Source: Palsa-506 sp963709075 (GTDB lineage Bacteria > Actinomycetota > Actinomycetes > Streptosporangiales > Streptosporangiaceae). From it: a stretch of DNA of 64,000 nt. Positions 25,380 through 33,783 of the stretch are shown piece after piece. Position 1 is the stretch's first letter, and the number at the start of each line of letters is the position of its first letter. The stretch spans positions 310,001-374,000 of the forward strand of contig CAVPUY010000014.1 in the NCBI GenBank assembly GCA_963709075.1. The letters run 5' to 3'. The notes below the pieces were generated by a model that worked only from the letters and a program-made list of their open reading frames with translations, was not told where the DNA came from and did no database searches. Made by a program: the position numbers and the translations under genes.

Positions 25380-26964
25380 GGGTCAGGGATCAATGCCACT
25401 TAGCCTAGTTTGATCTTGTTTCTGGGCGTAAGGGCTGCTGCCTGCCGACGGGGCGGCATGATCGCGGGTCATGACGCACAATGGCGTGGTGGCCGCTGGT
25501 GGCCGTCTGACGGACTGGATCTCGCTCGGGGTGCTGGCCTCCTCGGTCCCCCGGGATGCCGTCGATGAGGCGGTCACGGCAGCGGGCAAGGCCGCGAAGC
25601 GCTCGGACGGGAAGCTGCCGCCGCATGTCATGGTGTATTTCGCGATGGCGATGGCGCTGTTCGCCGAGGAGGACTATGAGGAGGTCGCTGCCCGGCTGAG
25701 CGAGACCCTGGTCTCGTGGGGATGCTGGGACGACTCGTGGGGCGTGCCGACCTCGGGCGGGATCACCCAGGCCCGGCAGAGGCTGGGACCCGAGCCGCTC
25801 GAACTGCTTTATGACCGGGTCGCGGAGCCGGTCGCCGGGCTGCTGGCCCGCGGCGCGTTCCTGCGGGGCTGGCGGCTGATGGCCATCGACGGCTTCGAGC
25901 TGGACGTTCCCGATACTCCCGCCAACGCCGCCGCGTTCGGATACGCGTCCGGGGAGAGCAGCCGTTCAGCGTTCCCGAAGGTCCGGGTAGTGACCATCGG
26001 CGAGTGCTGTTCGCACGCGAAGATCGCCGCGCAGATGGGCCCCATCGGCGGGAAAGGCAGCAGCGAGCAGGCCCTGGCCCGCCGCCTGTTCCCCCGGCTG
26101 GAGGAGAACTGGCTGCTGATCGCTGACCGCGGCTTCTATAACTGGGCGGACTGGCAGGCCGCCGCCGCTACCGGCGCCGCGCTGTTGTGGCGGGTGAAAT
26201 CGGACCTGAGGCTGCCGGTGCTGGAACTGCTGCCCGATGGTTCCTATACATCGATCGTGGTCAGGCCCGCCATCCACGACAAGGCCCGGAACAAGCTGAT
26301 CGCCGCCGCCCGCGCTGGCGAGCACCTCGGCCCTGGCCAGGCCACGCGGGTGCGGGTCATCGAGTACGAGATCCCCGACCGCGACGGCAGCGGCGAGCTG
26401 ATCGCCCTGATCACCACCATCACCGACCCCGCAGACGCCACCGCCCGCGAATTGGCCCTGGCCTACTGCCAGCGGTGGGAAGAGGAAACCGGTAACGACC
26501 AGCTCAAGACCTGCCTGCGCGGACCCGGGAAGGTACTGCGGTCCAAGAGCCCGGACATGGTCCGTCAGGAAATCTACGGCTACCTGCTCACCCATTACGC
26601 CATCTCGGCCCTGATCTGCCGGGCCGCCACCGAGGCTGACATCGACCCCGACCGGGTGAAATTCCTGCGCACCGTACGCATCATCCGCCGCCGGGCCGCA
26701 GGCCCGGCCTTTCCCCCCTGACCAGCAGGAACAGTTACTCGCCGCCGTCATGGCCGACATCACCAGCCCGCGCAACCTCAACCCCCTGCGGCGGCACCGC
26801 TCCTGCCCCCGCGTTGTCCGGCGGGCCCGCCATAACTCCTATCCGGTCAGGAAACCCCGCGACACCGGCACCCGCCACCACGGCCCGCCCACGATCCAGC
26901 TCGTCAACCTCCAGCCACACCCAGTCATGATCAACTTAAGCTAAGTGGCATTGGGTCAGGGATC
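25380..26964 (+). mobile_element. Complete IS4-family insertion sequence with 12-bp target-site duplication
   Basis: The element spans 25392-26952 (1561 bp). The ends are inverted repeats starting AATGCCACTTAGC on both sides and matching at about 22 of 25 positions. Both ends are flanked by the identical 12-mer GGGTCAGGGATC (25380-25391 and 26953-26964), a target duplication in the size range known for IS4-family elements. Intact ends and duplication indicate a recent insertion. It carries one transposase gene. Confidence 0.95.
25471..26944 (+). CDS. IS4-family transposase, split by a TGA at a CCC-CCC-TGA-C site
   Basis: The first frame (25471-26721, 416 codons) holds a complete DDE core: first Asp in MAIDGFELD (D140), second in IADRGFYNW (D219), and the exact IS4 signature Y-x2-R-x3-E-x6-K as Y332, R335, E339, K346. 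The frame stops at TGA 26719-26721 after six C residues. Reading then continues smoothly in the +1 frame for 74 more codons (DQQEQLLAAVMADITSPRNLNP onward) to a TAA inside the right terminal repeat. Either one base was gained or lost, or a +1 slip at CCC-TGA makes the longer protein. All catalytic residues precede the slip. Confidence 0.9.
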
Positions 26965-27113
26965 GCCGCTCCTATCGCTCGCAGGCCATGGATGAGGGCG
27001 GCGCCGCCAGCGGGATCGATAGCGCGCCGAAGGCGGGCACCATGCGGCGGCCGGTCAGGTCGCAGGCGGCCTGCAGGCGCGCGGCCATGCGGCGAACCGG
27101 ATGCGGGCGCTCC

Positions 27114-27226
27114 GCCGCAGGTCACAACCCGAATGGCGGCTACCAGGATCGCTATGGCTGTGGCCTGCTCACATGCCCATTAGGATCGCTGGTACGGCAG
27201 CAGCCATTCGGACTGTGACCTGCGGC
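27114..27226. repeat. Palindromic element related to the IS701-remnant end
   Basis: The arms 27114-27143 and 27197-27226 are imperfect 30-bp inverted repeats sharing GCCGCAGGTCACA and CCGAATGGC. The same sequence type recurs at 28366-28392 inside the right end of the IS701-type remnant (CAGGTCACAGCCCCAATGG). The right arm also begins with TACGGCAGC, which is the remnant's terminal repeat. It may be a short non-autonomous derivative or two fused element ends. The surrounding gap 26965-27273 shows no gene. Confidence 0.6.
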
Positions 27227-27273
27227 AAGGGCATGGGTTCGCGGGTCGCCGGGGATGGTGTCAGCCTGATGGG

Positions 27274-27879
27274 ATGAGCTTCTTTGACTCGATCCCGCCG
27301 TCGCCACTTGAGCCAGTCCGGCGGCACCACCTTCCCTGGACGCGCCCCGATGCCGTGATCCCCGGGTCAGTGCCGGCGGACGTGATGCTGATCCGCACCG
27401 AGCAGGTCGCCGTAGCGATCGGCAGCATCCGCGCCTACCCGACCGGGTTTGAATTCACCCTGCACACCCGCCTGCGCCACGAGGATGAGAGTGGGCACGG
27501 CGGGGCCGATCCACTCGAACCGCACGGGCCGTGGCGGGGGAGGCAGGTGCCCGGCGAGGTGCTGCGGCTGGGCCTCATGTACGCCGATGGACGCCGTACC
27601 GCGGCCGCTGCAGCGCGCCCGCTGGGCGGTGACGCCGCCGATCCCGGGCGGCTGGTCATGCTTGAAGGCGGGAGCAGCGGGAGTCCCCGCAGATGGGACG
27701 GCGAATTCTGGGTATACCCGCTGCCGCCAGAGGGGCCGGTGACCTTCGTAGCGTCCTGGCCCAAGTATGGGGTGATCGAGACCCGCGTGGAACTCGGCGG
27801 TGCGGCGATCCGCGAGGCCGCCGGGCGTGCGGTGACCTTGTGGCCCGAGGAGCCGGAGTCCACGCCCGGTGGAGCCTAG
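27274..27879 (+). CDS. Conserved-looking hypothetical protein
   Basis: The 201-residue protein starts MSFFDSIPPSP and is rich in beta-type sequence (VAVAIGSIRAYPTGFEFTLHTRL, LRLGLMYADGRR, WDGEFWVYPLPPEGPVTFVASWPKYGVIETRVEL). Codon bias and a clean frame indicate a real gene. It has no signal peptide or membrane helix. I recall actinobacterial proteins of this look without known function, but cannot name a family. Its TAG stop (27877-27879) lies in the CTAG target duplication of the IS701-type remnant, so the gene is intact despite that insertion. Confidence 0.75.
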   Translation: MSFFDSIPPSPLEPVRRHHLPWTRPDAVIPGSVPADVMLIRTEQVAVAIGSIRAYPTGFEFTLHTRLRHEDESGHGGADPLEPHGPWRGRQVPGEVLRLGLMYADGRRTAAAAARPLGGDAADPGRLVMLEGGSSGSPRRWDGEFWVYPLPPEGPVTFVASWPKYGVIETRVELGGAAIREAAGRAVTLWPEEPESTPGGA

Positions 27880-28395
27880 TACGGCAGCGGTTCGCTAGCT
27901 GACCAGGGCGGGTGGGTGCTGGTGCCCGGGTGTCGGTGCGGCGGCGTAGCAGGGCGGCGGTGACGGCGCAGATGGCCAGGGCGGCGGTGACGGCGCAGAT
28001 GGCCAGGGCGGCGGTGACCAGCACGGTGTGGCGGGCGATGGCGGTGCCGAGCCGGACTTGGGACTGGCCGAGGCCGAAACAGTCTTTTCCAAATTCGAAA
28101 GTCTCTTCCACCGGCCATCGGAGCCAGGCAGCGCGGATCAGCTGGGCCATGCTCACGCGCTGGCCCTTCGGCACGAAACAGTAGTGAAATGCCAGCTCAC
28201 CAGTGCCCAAGCGGCGGCGGACCAGCAGGTGATGCCCCGGCGCGGCGGTGCCCAGCAGCGCCCACGCATACCAGCGCTGCCCCGTGGCGCCAGGCCCGGC
28301 AGAGCGGACCTCCCAGCGGCCAGCCGGTGAGCAGGCGGCTGACCGCCTGGGCGCAAGCTCAGACCCAGGTCACAGCCCCAATGGAGGCTGCCGTA
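27880..28395 (-). mobile_element. 516-bp IS701-type element remnant with intact ends
   Basis: The termini are TACGGCAGC (27880-27888) and GCTGCCGTA (28387-28395), exact inverted repeats flanked on both sides by CTAG (27876-27879, 28396-28399). CTAG fits the YTAR target duplication described for the IS701 family. Full-length relatives are over 1 kb, so this is an internally deleted copy. A transposase C-terminal fragment lies inside. Confidence 0.8.
27890..28300 (-). pseudogene. IS701-type transposase, C-terminal fragment
   Basis: The minus-strand frame reads GQRWYAWALLGTAAPGHHLL, then LAFHYCFVPKGQ, LRWPVEETFEFGKDCFGLGQSQVR and ARHTVLVTAAL. This matches the last third of IS701-family transposases, including the Glu of the RWPVEE-type motif. 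The N-terminal two thirds with the first catalytic Asp residues are gone, so no active enzyme is made. A 27-bp tandem duplication near 27951-28005 gives a doubled LAICAVTAA. Confidence 0.8.
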
Positions 28396-29142
28396 CTAGG
28401 TCACGTGGCCACTGATCAGGCTGCCTACGGCGAAGGTGACTCCGACGGCGACAGCGCCGAGGGCGAGCTGGCGCAGGCCCGAGCGCAGCATCGGCCGGCC
28501 GGTGATCCGGCCGACGGCCATCCCGCCGGCGGCGAGCGCCGCTGCGGCGATGCCGAGGGAGGCGGCCAGGACGGGCAGGCCGGCCAGGTAGGGCAGCAGC
28601 GGCAGCAGCGCGCCGAGCGAGAACGCGGCCAGCGACGAGACGCCCGCCAGGACCGCGGAGGGGAGCCCGAACGGGTCAATGCCGAGTTCCTCGCGGGTAT
28701 GCACGCGCAGCGCGGTGTCCGGATCCCGTGACACCGCGGCGGCCATCCTGGCCGCGGTGTCCGGGTCGGCGCCGTAGCCGCGGAATGTCTCGGCGAGTTC
28801 GGCCTGCTCGGCTGCGGGGAACCGGGCGTGCATCCGGCGCTCGACCGCGACCTCGGCCAGCACCAGCTCGTTCTGGTTGGTCACTGACAGGTACTCGCCG
28901 GTGCCCATCGAGAACGCCCCGGCCACCAGCGCGGCCACGCCGCTCAGCACCACAGTGCTGGCCGGCGCGCCGCCGCCGCCGAGCCCGGCGATCAGCGAGG
29001 CGTTGGTCACCAGCCCGTCCACCGCTCCGAACACCGTCGGCCGCAGCCAGCCGCCGGACACGTCACGATGCCGGTGCGACCAGCCGGCCGCGAGCGCCGC
29101 CGCGCCCACCTCACGGGTCGGCTCCCCCGTCTCCTCGCTCAC
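28396..29142 (-). CDS. VIT1/CCC1 family transporter
   Basis: The 248-residue protein belongs to the vacuolar iron transporter family, which moves Fe2+ or Mn2+. The start region RPTVFGAVDGLVTNASLIAGLGG is the hallmark first helix, followed by GAFSMGTGEYLSV in helix two. A cytoplasmic segment is rich in Glu and Arg (VERRMHARFPAAEQAELAETFRGYG), the metal-binding region in homologues. Three more helices end the protein. Its TAG stop shares the CTAG duplicated by the IS701 remnant, so before insertion it probably converged on the hypothetical gene at 27274 with overlapping stop codons. Confidence 0.93.
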   Translation of the reverse strand: MSEETGEPTREVGAAALAAGWSHRHRDVSGGWLRPTVFGAVDGLVTNASLIAGLGGGGAPASTVVLSGVAALVAGAFSMGTGEYLSVTNQNELVLAEVAVERRMHARFPAAEQAELAETFRGYGADPDTAARMAAAVSRDPDTALRVHTREELGIDPFGLPSAVLAGVSSLAAFSLGALLPLLPYLAGLPVLAASLGIAAAALAAGGMAVGRITGRPMLRSGLRQLALGAVAVGVTFAVGSLISGHVT

Positions 29143-29527
29143 GCTGCCGCATTATCCTCTTCCCTGCCTGGCCCGGCCCGGTCGTGTGCCGCCGGCCCAG
29201 CTCAAGAACCTGGCGGGTGCAGCGGCCGCGGCGTTGTTCGCGCAAGCGAGCCTGCGGGACGAGCCTGCAGTACTTCCTGCGCACGCACAGCCTCATCGGA
29301 GGCGCCTTCCTGGTCCCGCCGCCGGGCATCTCGCTGCCGGATGCCGCAGTCGTGGTGCTGGCCAGCGGCTGTAACCCCGGCCTGCTTGCCGGAATCTGCC
29401 AGCAGGCTCCCGGATCCTCCCCGGCGACCTTCCTGATGCTCGCCGGATACCCGGGTGTGTTCGCTTGACCTGCTGGTTTGCCGGTGGCACTATGGCCGCT
29501 CAGTTCGATCCGGGGGGGGTCACGAGC
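29143..29527. other. Gene-free interval
   Basis: No convincing gene or RNA is visible. The region serves as promoter space between the divergent VIT transporter and GYD genes. Confidence 0.5.
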
Positions 29528-29821
29528 ATGGCAACGTACGTTTCACTGATCAACTGGACTGAGCAGGGCATCAGGAATTTCCGCGATACGATTCAGCGCG
29601 CCGAGGATTTCTCCCGGCTGGTCGAGAGCGCCGGCGGCAACGTCCGCGAGCTGCTATGGACAGTCGGCGGGTACGACCTCGTCTGTGTCGCCGAGTTCCC
29701 CGACGAGGAAACGGGCGTGGCGGCGCTGCTGCAAGTCGGCTCGGCGGGGAGCATCCGCTCGAACACGATGCGTGCCTTCAACGCCGAGGAGATGGCCGGG
29801 ATCATCCGCAGGACGGGCTGA
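29528..29821 (+). CDS. GYD domain-containing protein
   Basis: This 97-residue protein begins MATYVSLINWTEQGIRNFRDT and has the family-defining WTVGGYDLV near residue 45, then VAEFPDEE. GYD proteins are small ferredoxin-fold proteins of unknown function, common in actinobacteria. A GGGGGG stretch precedes this ATG, and longer upstream starts add non-family sequence. The last 20 bases overlap the 3' end of the convergent membrane protein gene. Confidence 0.9.
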   Translation: MATYVSLINWTEQGIRNFRDTIQRAEDFSRLVESAGGNVRELLWTVGGYDLVCVAEFPDEETGVAALLQVGSAGSIRSNTMRAFNAEEMAGIIRRTG

Positions 29822-31574
29822 GGCCGGCGACGCCGGGCAGCCGCCCGGCGCAGCCAGCCTGGCGAATCTGGATCAGCAGGTTTCTGTCCCAGACCAGCAC
29901 GATGTCGGCACCGACGTGGTAGATCCGGGCGGGCTTGCCGAAGTGCGCCTCGATATCTGGGTGCCACGGATAGGGCGTCCGCGGGCCTGGCGGCTGGAGG
30001 ACGACGAACGTCGCGTCGTGCGCTGCCGGGTCGTACCACGACGTTTTTCTTTCCCAGTCCCCCGGGCCGAGAACTCTGCCGTGGATCGGCACTACCCGGA
30101 CACGGCCGCCGCTGTCGACGGTCGTGCTGGCCGCCTGCCAGTATCCGCTGAGCCCGTAATCGAGCCGGTGCGCGGCGAGCCACCCGGCAAGCTGCTGATT
30201 CTGCGCCTGCGCGGGCGGCCAGCTGACCTCCCGGCCCAGGCTCAGCAGCACGCCGATGCCCAGCACCGCCAGCGCGGCCGGCCACCGGGCCCTGGCCGGC
30301 CACCGGGCCCTGGCCGGCGACGCGACCCTGGCCGGCGACGCGGCCCTGGCTGGCCACGCGGCCCTGGCCAGCGGCCCGCCGAGCAGGCGGCCGGCCAGCG
30401 CCGCGCTGAACGGCAGCACGGCGGTGATCTCGCGGGTGTTATGAAGGCCCGCGGTCCGCGTGCCGAGCAGGTAGGCGGCCAGGATCACCACGATGGCCAC
30501 CGCCAGGACCTGCGTGATCAGGTCGGTTTCGGCGGGCAGCCGCCGGATCGCCAGGCCGGCCGCCGCGGCGGCCAGCAGCAGGCCGGCGAGGTGCAGCAAC
30601 GCGAGCACGCTGGCCAGCCCGATGCCGTGGCCGAGGAAGTTCGCGCCGAAGAGCAGCAGCAGGCCCTGGGCTGCCAGCAGGAGATGCCGCGGAATCGCCT
30701 CGTACGCGGCCAGGCCATGGCCCACCGGCCAGACGGTAAATCCGCCGTGCGCGGCGATCAGCGCAAGCACCGCCCTGGCGGCCAGCACCGCGAGCAGCCC
30801 CGCAGCGATGAGCGACAGCTCGAGCCAGCATGACCGCAGTGGCCGCCCCCGCCGGACCCTCGCCTGGAAGATCCGGATAACGCAGACGGCGGTCAGCGGG
30901 CCGACGGCGGTGATCACGGCGATGCTGTCGGCGATGGCCGCCCAGGCGAGCAGGCCGCCGGCCGCCACGGGCAGCCACCATCGTCGCGGCGCGCGGTCAA
31001 GGAGCAGCCACGCCAGCAGCACCGGGACCGCGGTGCCGACATGGTCCGGTCCCAGGAGCAGCACGTAGACCCCGTTGCCCAGCTGCGGGGCGAGCATGAT
31101 GCCGGCCGCCATAAGCACCCGGGCAACGCCCTCCCGGCCCGTTGCGCCGCCCTTGGCGAGCCGCGCGGCGAGCAGCACGAGCAGCGTGTAGGTCATGGCG
31201 GCGCCGATGTGCACTACGTCCGGGCTTAGCCCGCGGATCAGCTCGATCAGCGCGTACTGCGGCAGCTCGGTCGTGTAGAAGGAGACATCCGACAAGGCCC
31301 AGCCGCGCAGCAGCGGGTTGCCGTGCAGCATGTCCCACGCCTGGAGCACGTTCGACGCGCCGTCGGAGTCGACCGGTGCGGTGCGAGACACATGCAGGTA
31401 GCAGATGAAGAGGACAGCCCCGGCCAGGACCCAGGCCGCCAGCGCCGCGACCCGCAGAGAACTCAGCCAGCCGGGCCAGCTCCCGCCCCGGCGACTCCCG
31501 GCCCGCTGGCTGGTACCGCCGGTCGGGTTATCCGCGATCGGGTTCCTGGCCGCGGCCGACCAGGCTCTGACCAC
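29802..31574 (-). CDS. Large multi-pass membrane protein, possible GT-C-type glycosyltransferase
   Basis: The 590-residue protein has about eleven hydrophobic helices and a soluble C-terminal domain (about 470-590). The first loop carries an acidic pair (VDSDGASNVLQAWDMLHGN), positioned like the catalytic Asp of GT-C fold enzymes, which transfer sugars from lipid-linked donors. That likeness is the only functional clue. A loop near residues 405-435 is built from repeated Trp/Ser-Pro-Ala-Arg units encoded by a short tandem repeat (about 30280-30365). It is monocistronic and overlaps the GYD gene tail to tail. Confidence 0.65.
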   Translation of the reverse strand: MVRAWSAAARNPIADNPTGGTSQRAGSRRGGSWPGWLSSLRVAALAAWVLAGAVLFICYLHVSRTAPVDSDGASNVLQAWDMLHGNPLLRGWALSDVSFYTTELPQYALIELIRGLSPDVVHIGAAMTYTLLVLLAARLAKGGATGREGVARVLMAAGIMLAPQLGNGVYVLLLGPDHVGTAVPVLLAWLLLDRAPRRWWLPVAAGGLLAWAAIADSIAVITAVGPLTAVCVIRIFQARVRRGRPLRSCWLELSLIAAGLLAVLAARAVLALIAAHGGFTVWPVGHGLAAYEAIPRHLLLAAQGLLLLFGANFLGHGIGLASVLALLHLAGLLLAAAAAGLAIRRLPAETDLITQVLAVAIVVILAAYLLGTRTAGLHNTREITAVLPFSAALAGRLLGGPLARAAWPARAASPARVASPARARWPARARWPAALAVLGIGVLLSLGREVSWPPAQAQNQQLAGWLAAHRLDYGLSGYWQAASTTVDSGGRVRVVPIHGRVLGPGDWERKTSWYDPAAHDATFVVLQPPGPRTPYPWHPDIEAHFGKPARIYHVGADIVLVWDRNLLIQIRQAGCAGRLPGVAGLSPSCG

Positions 31575-31828
31575 CGAAATGACCCCCCGGCTAGACCGGC
31601 ACGGCTCGCGGCTGTTCGTGCCCGGCTGAGGACGGGCTGGCGCGTCCGCAGAAACGTTAGCAAACCTCGGTGGCCGCGCAGGCCCGGCACCCGCGCCGCC
31701 CGCTGCGGACGCGGACCAGATCCGGCCGGATTGACCTGACCGCGCCCTCGCCGGGGAAGCCTGCGGTCGTCCGGATGTTCCGGGTTTGATTTAATGTCGC
31801 GGATGGTGACTCCTGGCAGCGCCGGCGG

Positions 31829-32788
31829 ATGACCGCGGCGCTCGAGATCAAGCGGCCTCTCGGTAGCTCGGCGGTCACGGTCCCGCGAATCGCGCTCGGC
31901 TGCGGCAACTTCGGCGGGGTCGGCTCGGCGCCGGAGTTCTTCGGCCGTGGACTGACCCAGGACCAGGCGCTCAAGCTGATGGACGCGGCCTGGGAGTTCG
32001 GCATCACGCACTTCGACACCGCCGACGCCTACGGCGGCGGGCGCAGTGAGCAGGCGGTCGGCCGCTGGATCCGGTCGCGCGGCGTCTGCCCGCAGCTGAC
32101 GACCAAGACATTCAACCCGATGCAGGCCGGGGCGGACCATGGCCTGCGGCCCGACCGGATCACCCGCCAGCTGCGCGCGAGCCTGGACCGGCTCGGGGTG
32201 GACCACGTCGACCTGTACCTCGCCCACGAGTTCGACCCCGACGTGCCGCTGCCGGAGTCGCTCGGCGCCTTCGATGCCGCCCAGGCCGCCGGCCTGATCA
32301 GCGCCTACGGGGTCAGCAACTTCGACGCAGGCCAGCTGGCCGCCGCGCTGACGGCAGGCGCGCCGCAGGCGATCCAGAACTGCTACTCGTTGCTGACCCG
32401 CCAGGACGAGCAGGGCCTGCTTGCGCTCTGCGGGCAGCGAGCGGTCGCCTACCTGGCGTTCAGCCCGCTCGCCGGCGGCTGGCTCACCGGCAAGTACCGC
32501 CGCGGCGAGCCGTTCCCGGCCGGCTCCCGGATGACCCAGCGGCCCGGGCCGTACCAGGAGTTCAGCACGGACCGGACGTTCGCCGCCCTCGGCCGGCTGC
32601 AGGCGATTTCCGCTGGCCGCGGCACCTCGATGGCCGGTCTCGCGCTCGCCTGGCTGCTGGCCGGCGACCGGGTGACCCAGATCGTGGTCGGCCCCGGCAG
32701 GCCGGAGCACCTGGCGCCGGTCGCCGAGGCGCTCGAGCATCCGCTCACCGACGCCGAGCGGGCCGCCGTCGAGAGCGTGTTCGGCTGA
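31829..32788 (+). CDS. Aldo/keto reductase
   Basis: The 319-residue TIM-barrel oxidoreductase has the catalytic tetrad elements: Asp and Tyr in FDTADAYGGGRSE near 55-60, Lys in TTKTFNPM near 90 and His in LYLAHEFDPD near 130. The NADPH-binding end includes LAWLLAGDRVTQIVVGPGRPEHL. The family reduces aldehydes and ketones. Its stop codon overlaps the next gene's start (TGATG), making it the first gene of a three-gene operon with an ornithine-cyclodeaminase-like enzyme and a PLP lyase. Confidence 0.94.
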   Translation: MTAALEIKRPLGSSAVTVPRIALGCGNFGGVGSAPEFFGRGLTQDQALKLMDAAWEFGITHFDTADAYGGGRSEQAVGRWIRSRGVCPQLTTKTFNPMQAGADHGLRPDRITRQLRASLDRLGVDHVDLYLAHEFDPDVPLPESLGAFDAAQAAGLISAYGVSNFDAGQLAAALTAGAPQAIQNCYSLLTRQDEQGLLALCGQRAVAYLAFSPLAGGWLTGKYRRGEPFPAGSRMTQRPGPYQEFSTDRTFAALGRLQAISAGRGTSMAGLALAWLLAGDRVTQIVVGPGRPEHLAPVAEALEHPLTDAERAAVESVFG

Positions 32789-33783
32789 TGCGCGTTCTCA
32801 TCCTCGGCCACCGCGACGTGCACACCGCGCTCGCGCCGCAGGCGTGCGCCGAAGCGATGGCCGCCGCGCTGGTGAAGCAGGCCAGCGGCGAGTCCTACCT
32901 GCCGCTGCGGTCGGTGATGATGCCGCCGGAGGCGGCCGGCTTCATGGGGCTGATGCCAGCCTGGCGCGGCGGGCAGCACGGCAGGCCGGCCGCATTCGCG
33001 CTCAAGGCGGTCTGCATCATGCCCGGTAATCCAGCCCGCGGGCTGGACGCGCATCAGGGGCTCGTCACGCTGTTCGACGGCGAGAGCGGCGCGGCGACCG
33101 CGATTCTCGACGCCGCCGCGATCACCGAGATCCGCACCGCCGCTGTCACCGCGGTGGCGACCGGCGCGCTGGCCCGCCGCGACGCGAGCACGCTCGCGAT
33201 ACTCGGGGCCGGCACCCAGGCCCGGGCCCACCTGCCTGCCCTCGCCCGGGTACGCGAGTTCCGGCAGGTGCGCGTCTACGCGCCCACCGCGGCACATGCC
33301 CGCGCGCTGATCGAGCAGGCCGGCCGCATGGCCGCGGAACTGGCCGTCGCCCGCAGCGCCGAGGAAGCGGTCCGTGACGCCGATGTCGTCGTTACCGCGA
33401 CGAGCTCACGTGAGCCGGTGCTCCGCCGCGACTGGCTGAAGCCCGGCGCCCACGTCAACGCGGTCGGCGCCAGCACCCCGCAGGCGCGCGAGATAGACAC
33501 GGCCACGGTGGCCGCGAGCGCGCTGTTCTGCGACAGCCGCGAATCGCTGCGCAACGAGGCCGGCGAGTTCCGGCTCGCGATCCGAGAGGGCCTGATCGCC
33601 GGCCAGGGGCACGTCCGCGCCGAGCTCGGTGAGGTGCTCGCCGGAACCGCGCCGGGCCGCCGCGACGACGGCGAGCTGACCCTGTTCCGCTCGCTCGGGC
33701 TCGCCATCGAGGACCTCGCCGCGGCCGAGTGCGCGGTCAGCGAAGCGACGGCGCGCGGCCTGGGCACGGAGGTGGAGCTGTGA
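32788..33783 (+). CDS. Ornithine cyclodeaminase / mu-crystallin family protein
   Basis: The 331-residue protein shows the OCD family layout. The substrate-binding N-terminal half has LPLRSVMMPPEAAGFMGLMPAW and KAVCIMPGNPARGLDAHQG, with the conserved Lys. TEIRTAAVTAVAT follows, then the NAD-binding GAGTQARAHLPALARV near 140 and GASTPQAREID near 230. Members deaminate ornithine to proline, reduce ketimines or act as alanine dehydrogenases. It overlaps both neighbours. The pair with the following PLP enzyme resembles EutC/EutB-type pairs, but this link is inference. Confidence 0.92.
   Translation: MRVLILGHRDVHTALAPQACAEAMAAALVKQASGESYLPLRSVMMPPEAAGFMGLMPAWRGGQHGRPAAFALKAVCIMPGNPARGLDAHQGLVTLFDGESGAATAILDAAAITEIRTAAVTAVATGALARRDASTLAILGAGTQARAHLPALARVREFRQVRVYAPTAAHARALIEQAGRMAAELAVARSAEEAVRDADVVVTATSSREPVLRRDWLKPGAHVNAVGASTPQAREIDTATVAASALFCDSRESLRNEAGEFRLAIREGLIAGQGHVRAELGEVLAGTAPGRRDDGELTLFRSLGLAIEDLAAAECAVSEATARGLGTEVEL

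Noticed and set aside
28728..29468. Plus-strand open frame of 246 codons
   Set aside because: It is Arg/Pro-rich shadow sequence opposite the VIT transporter start and has no family feature.
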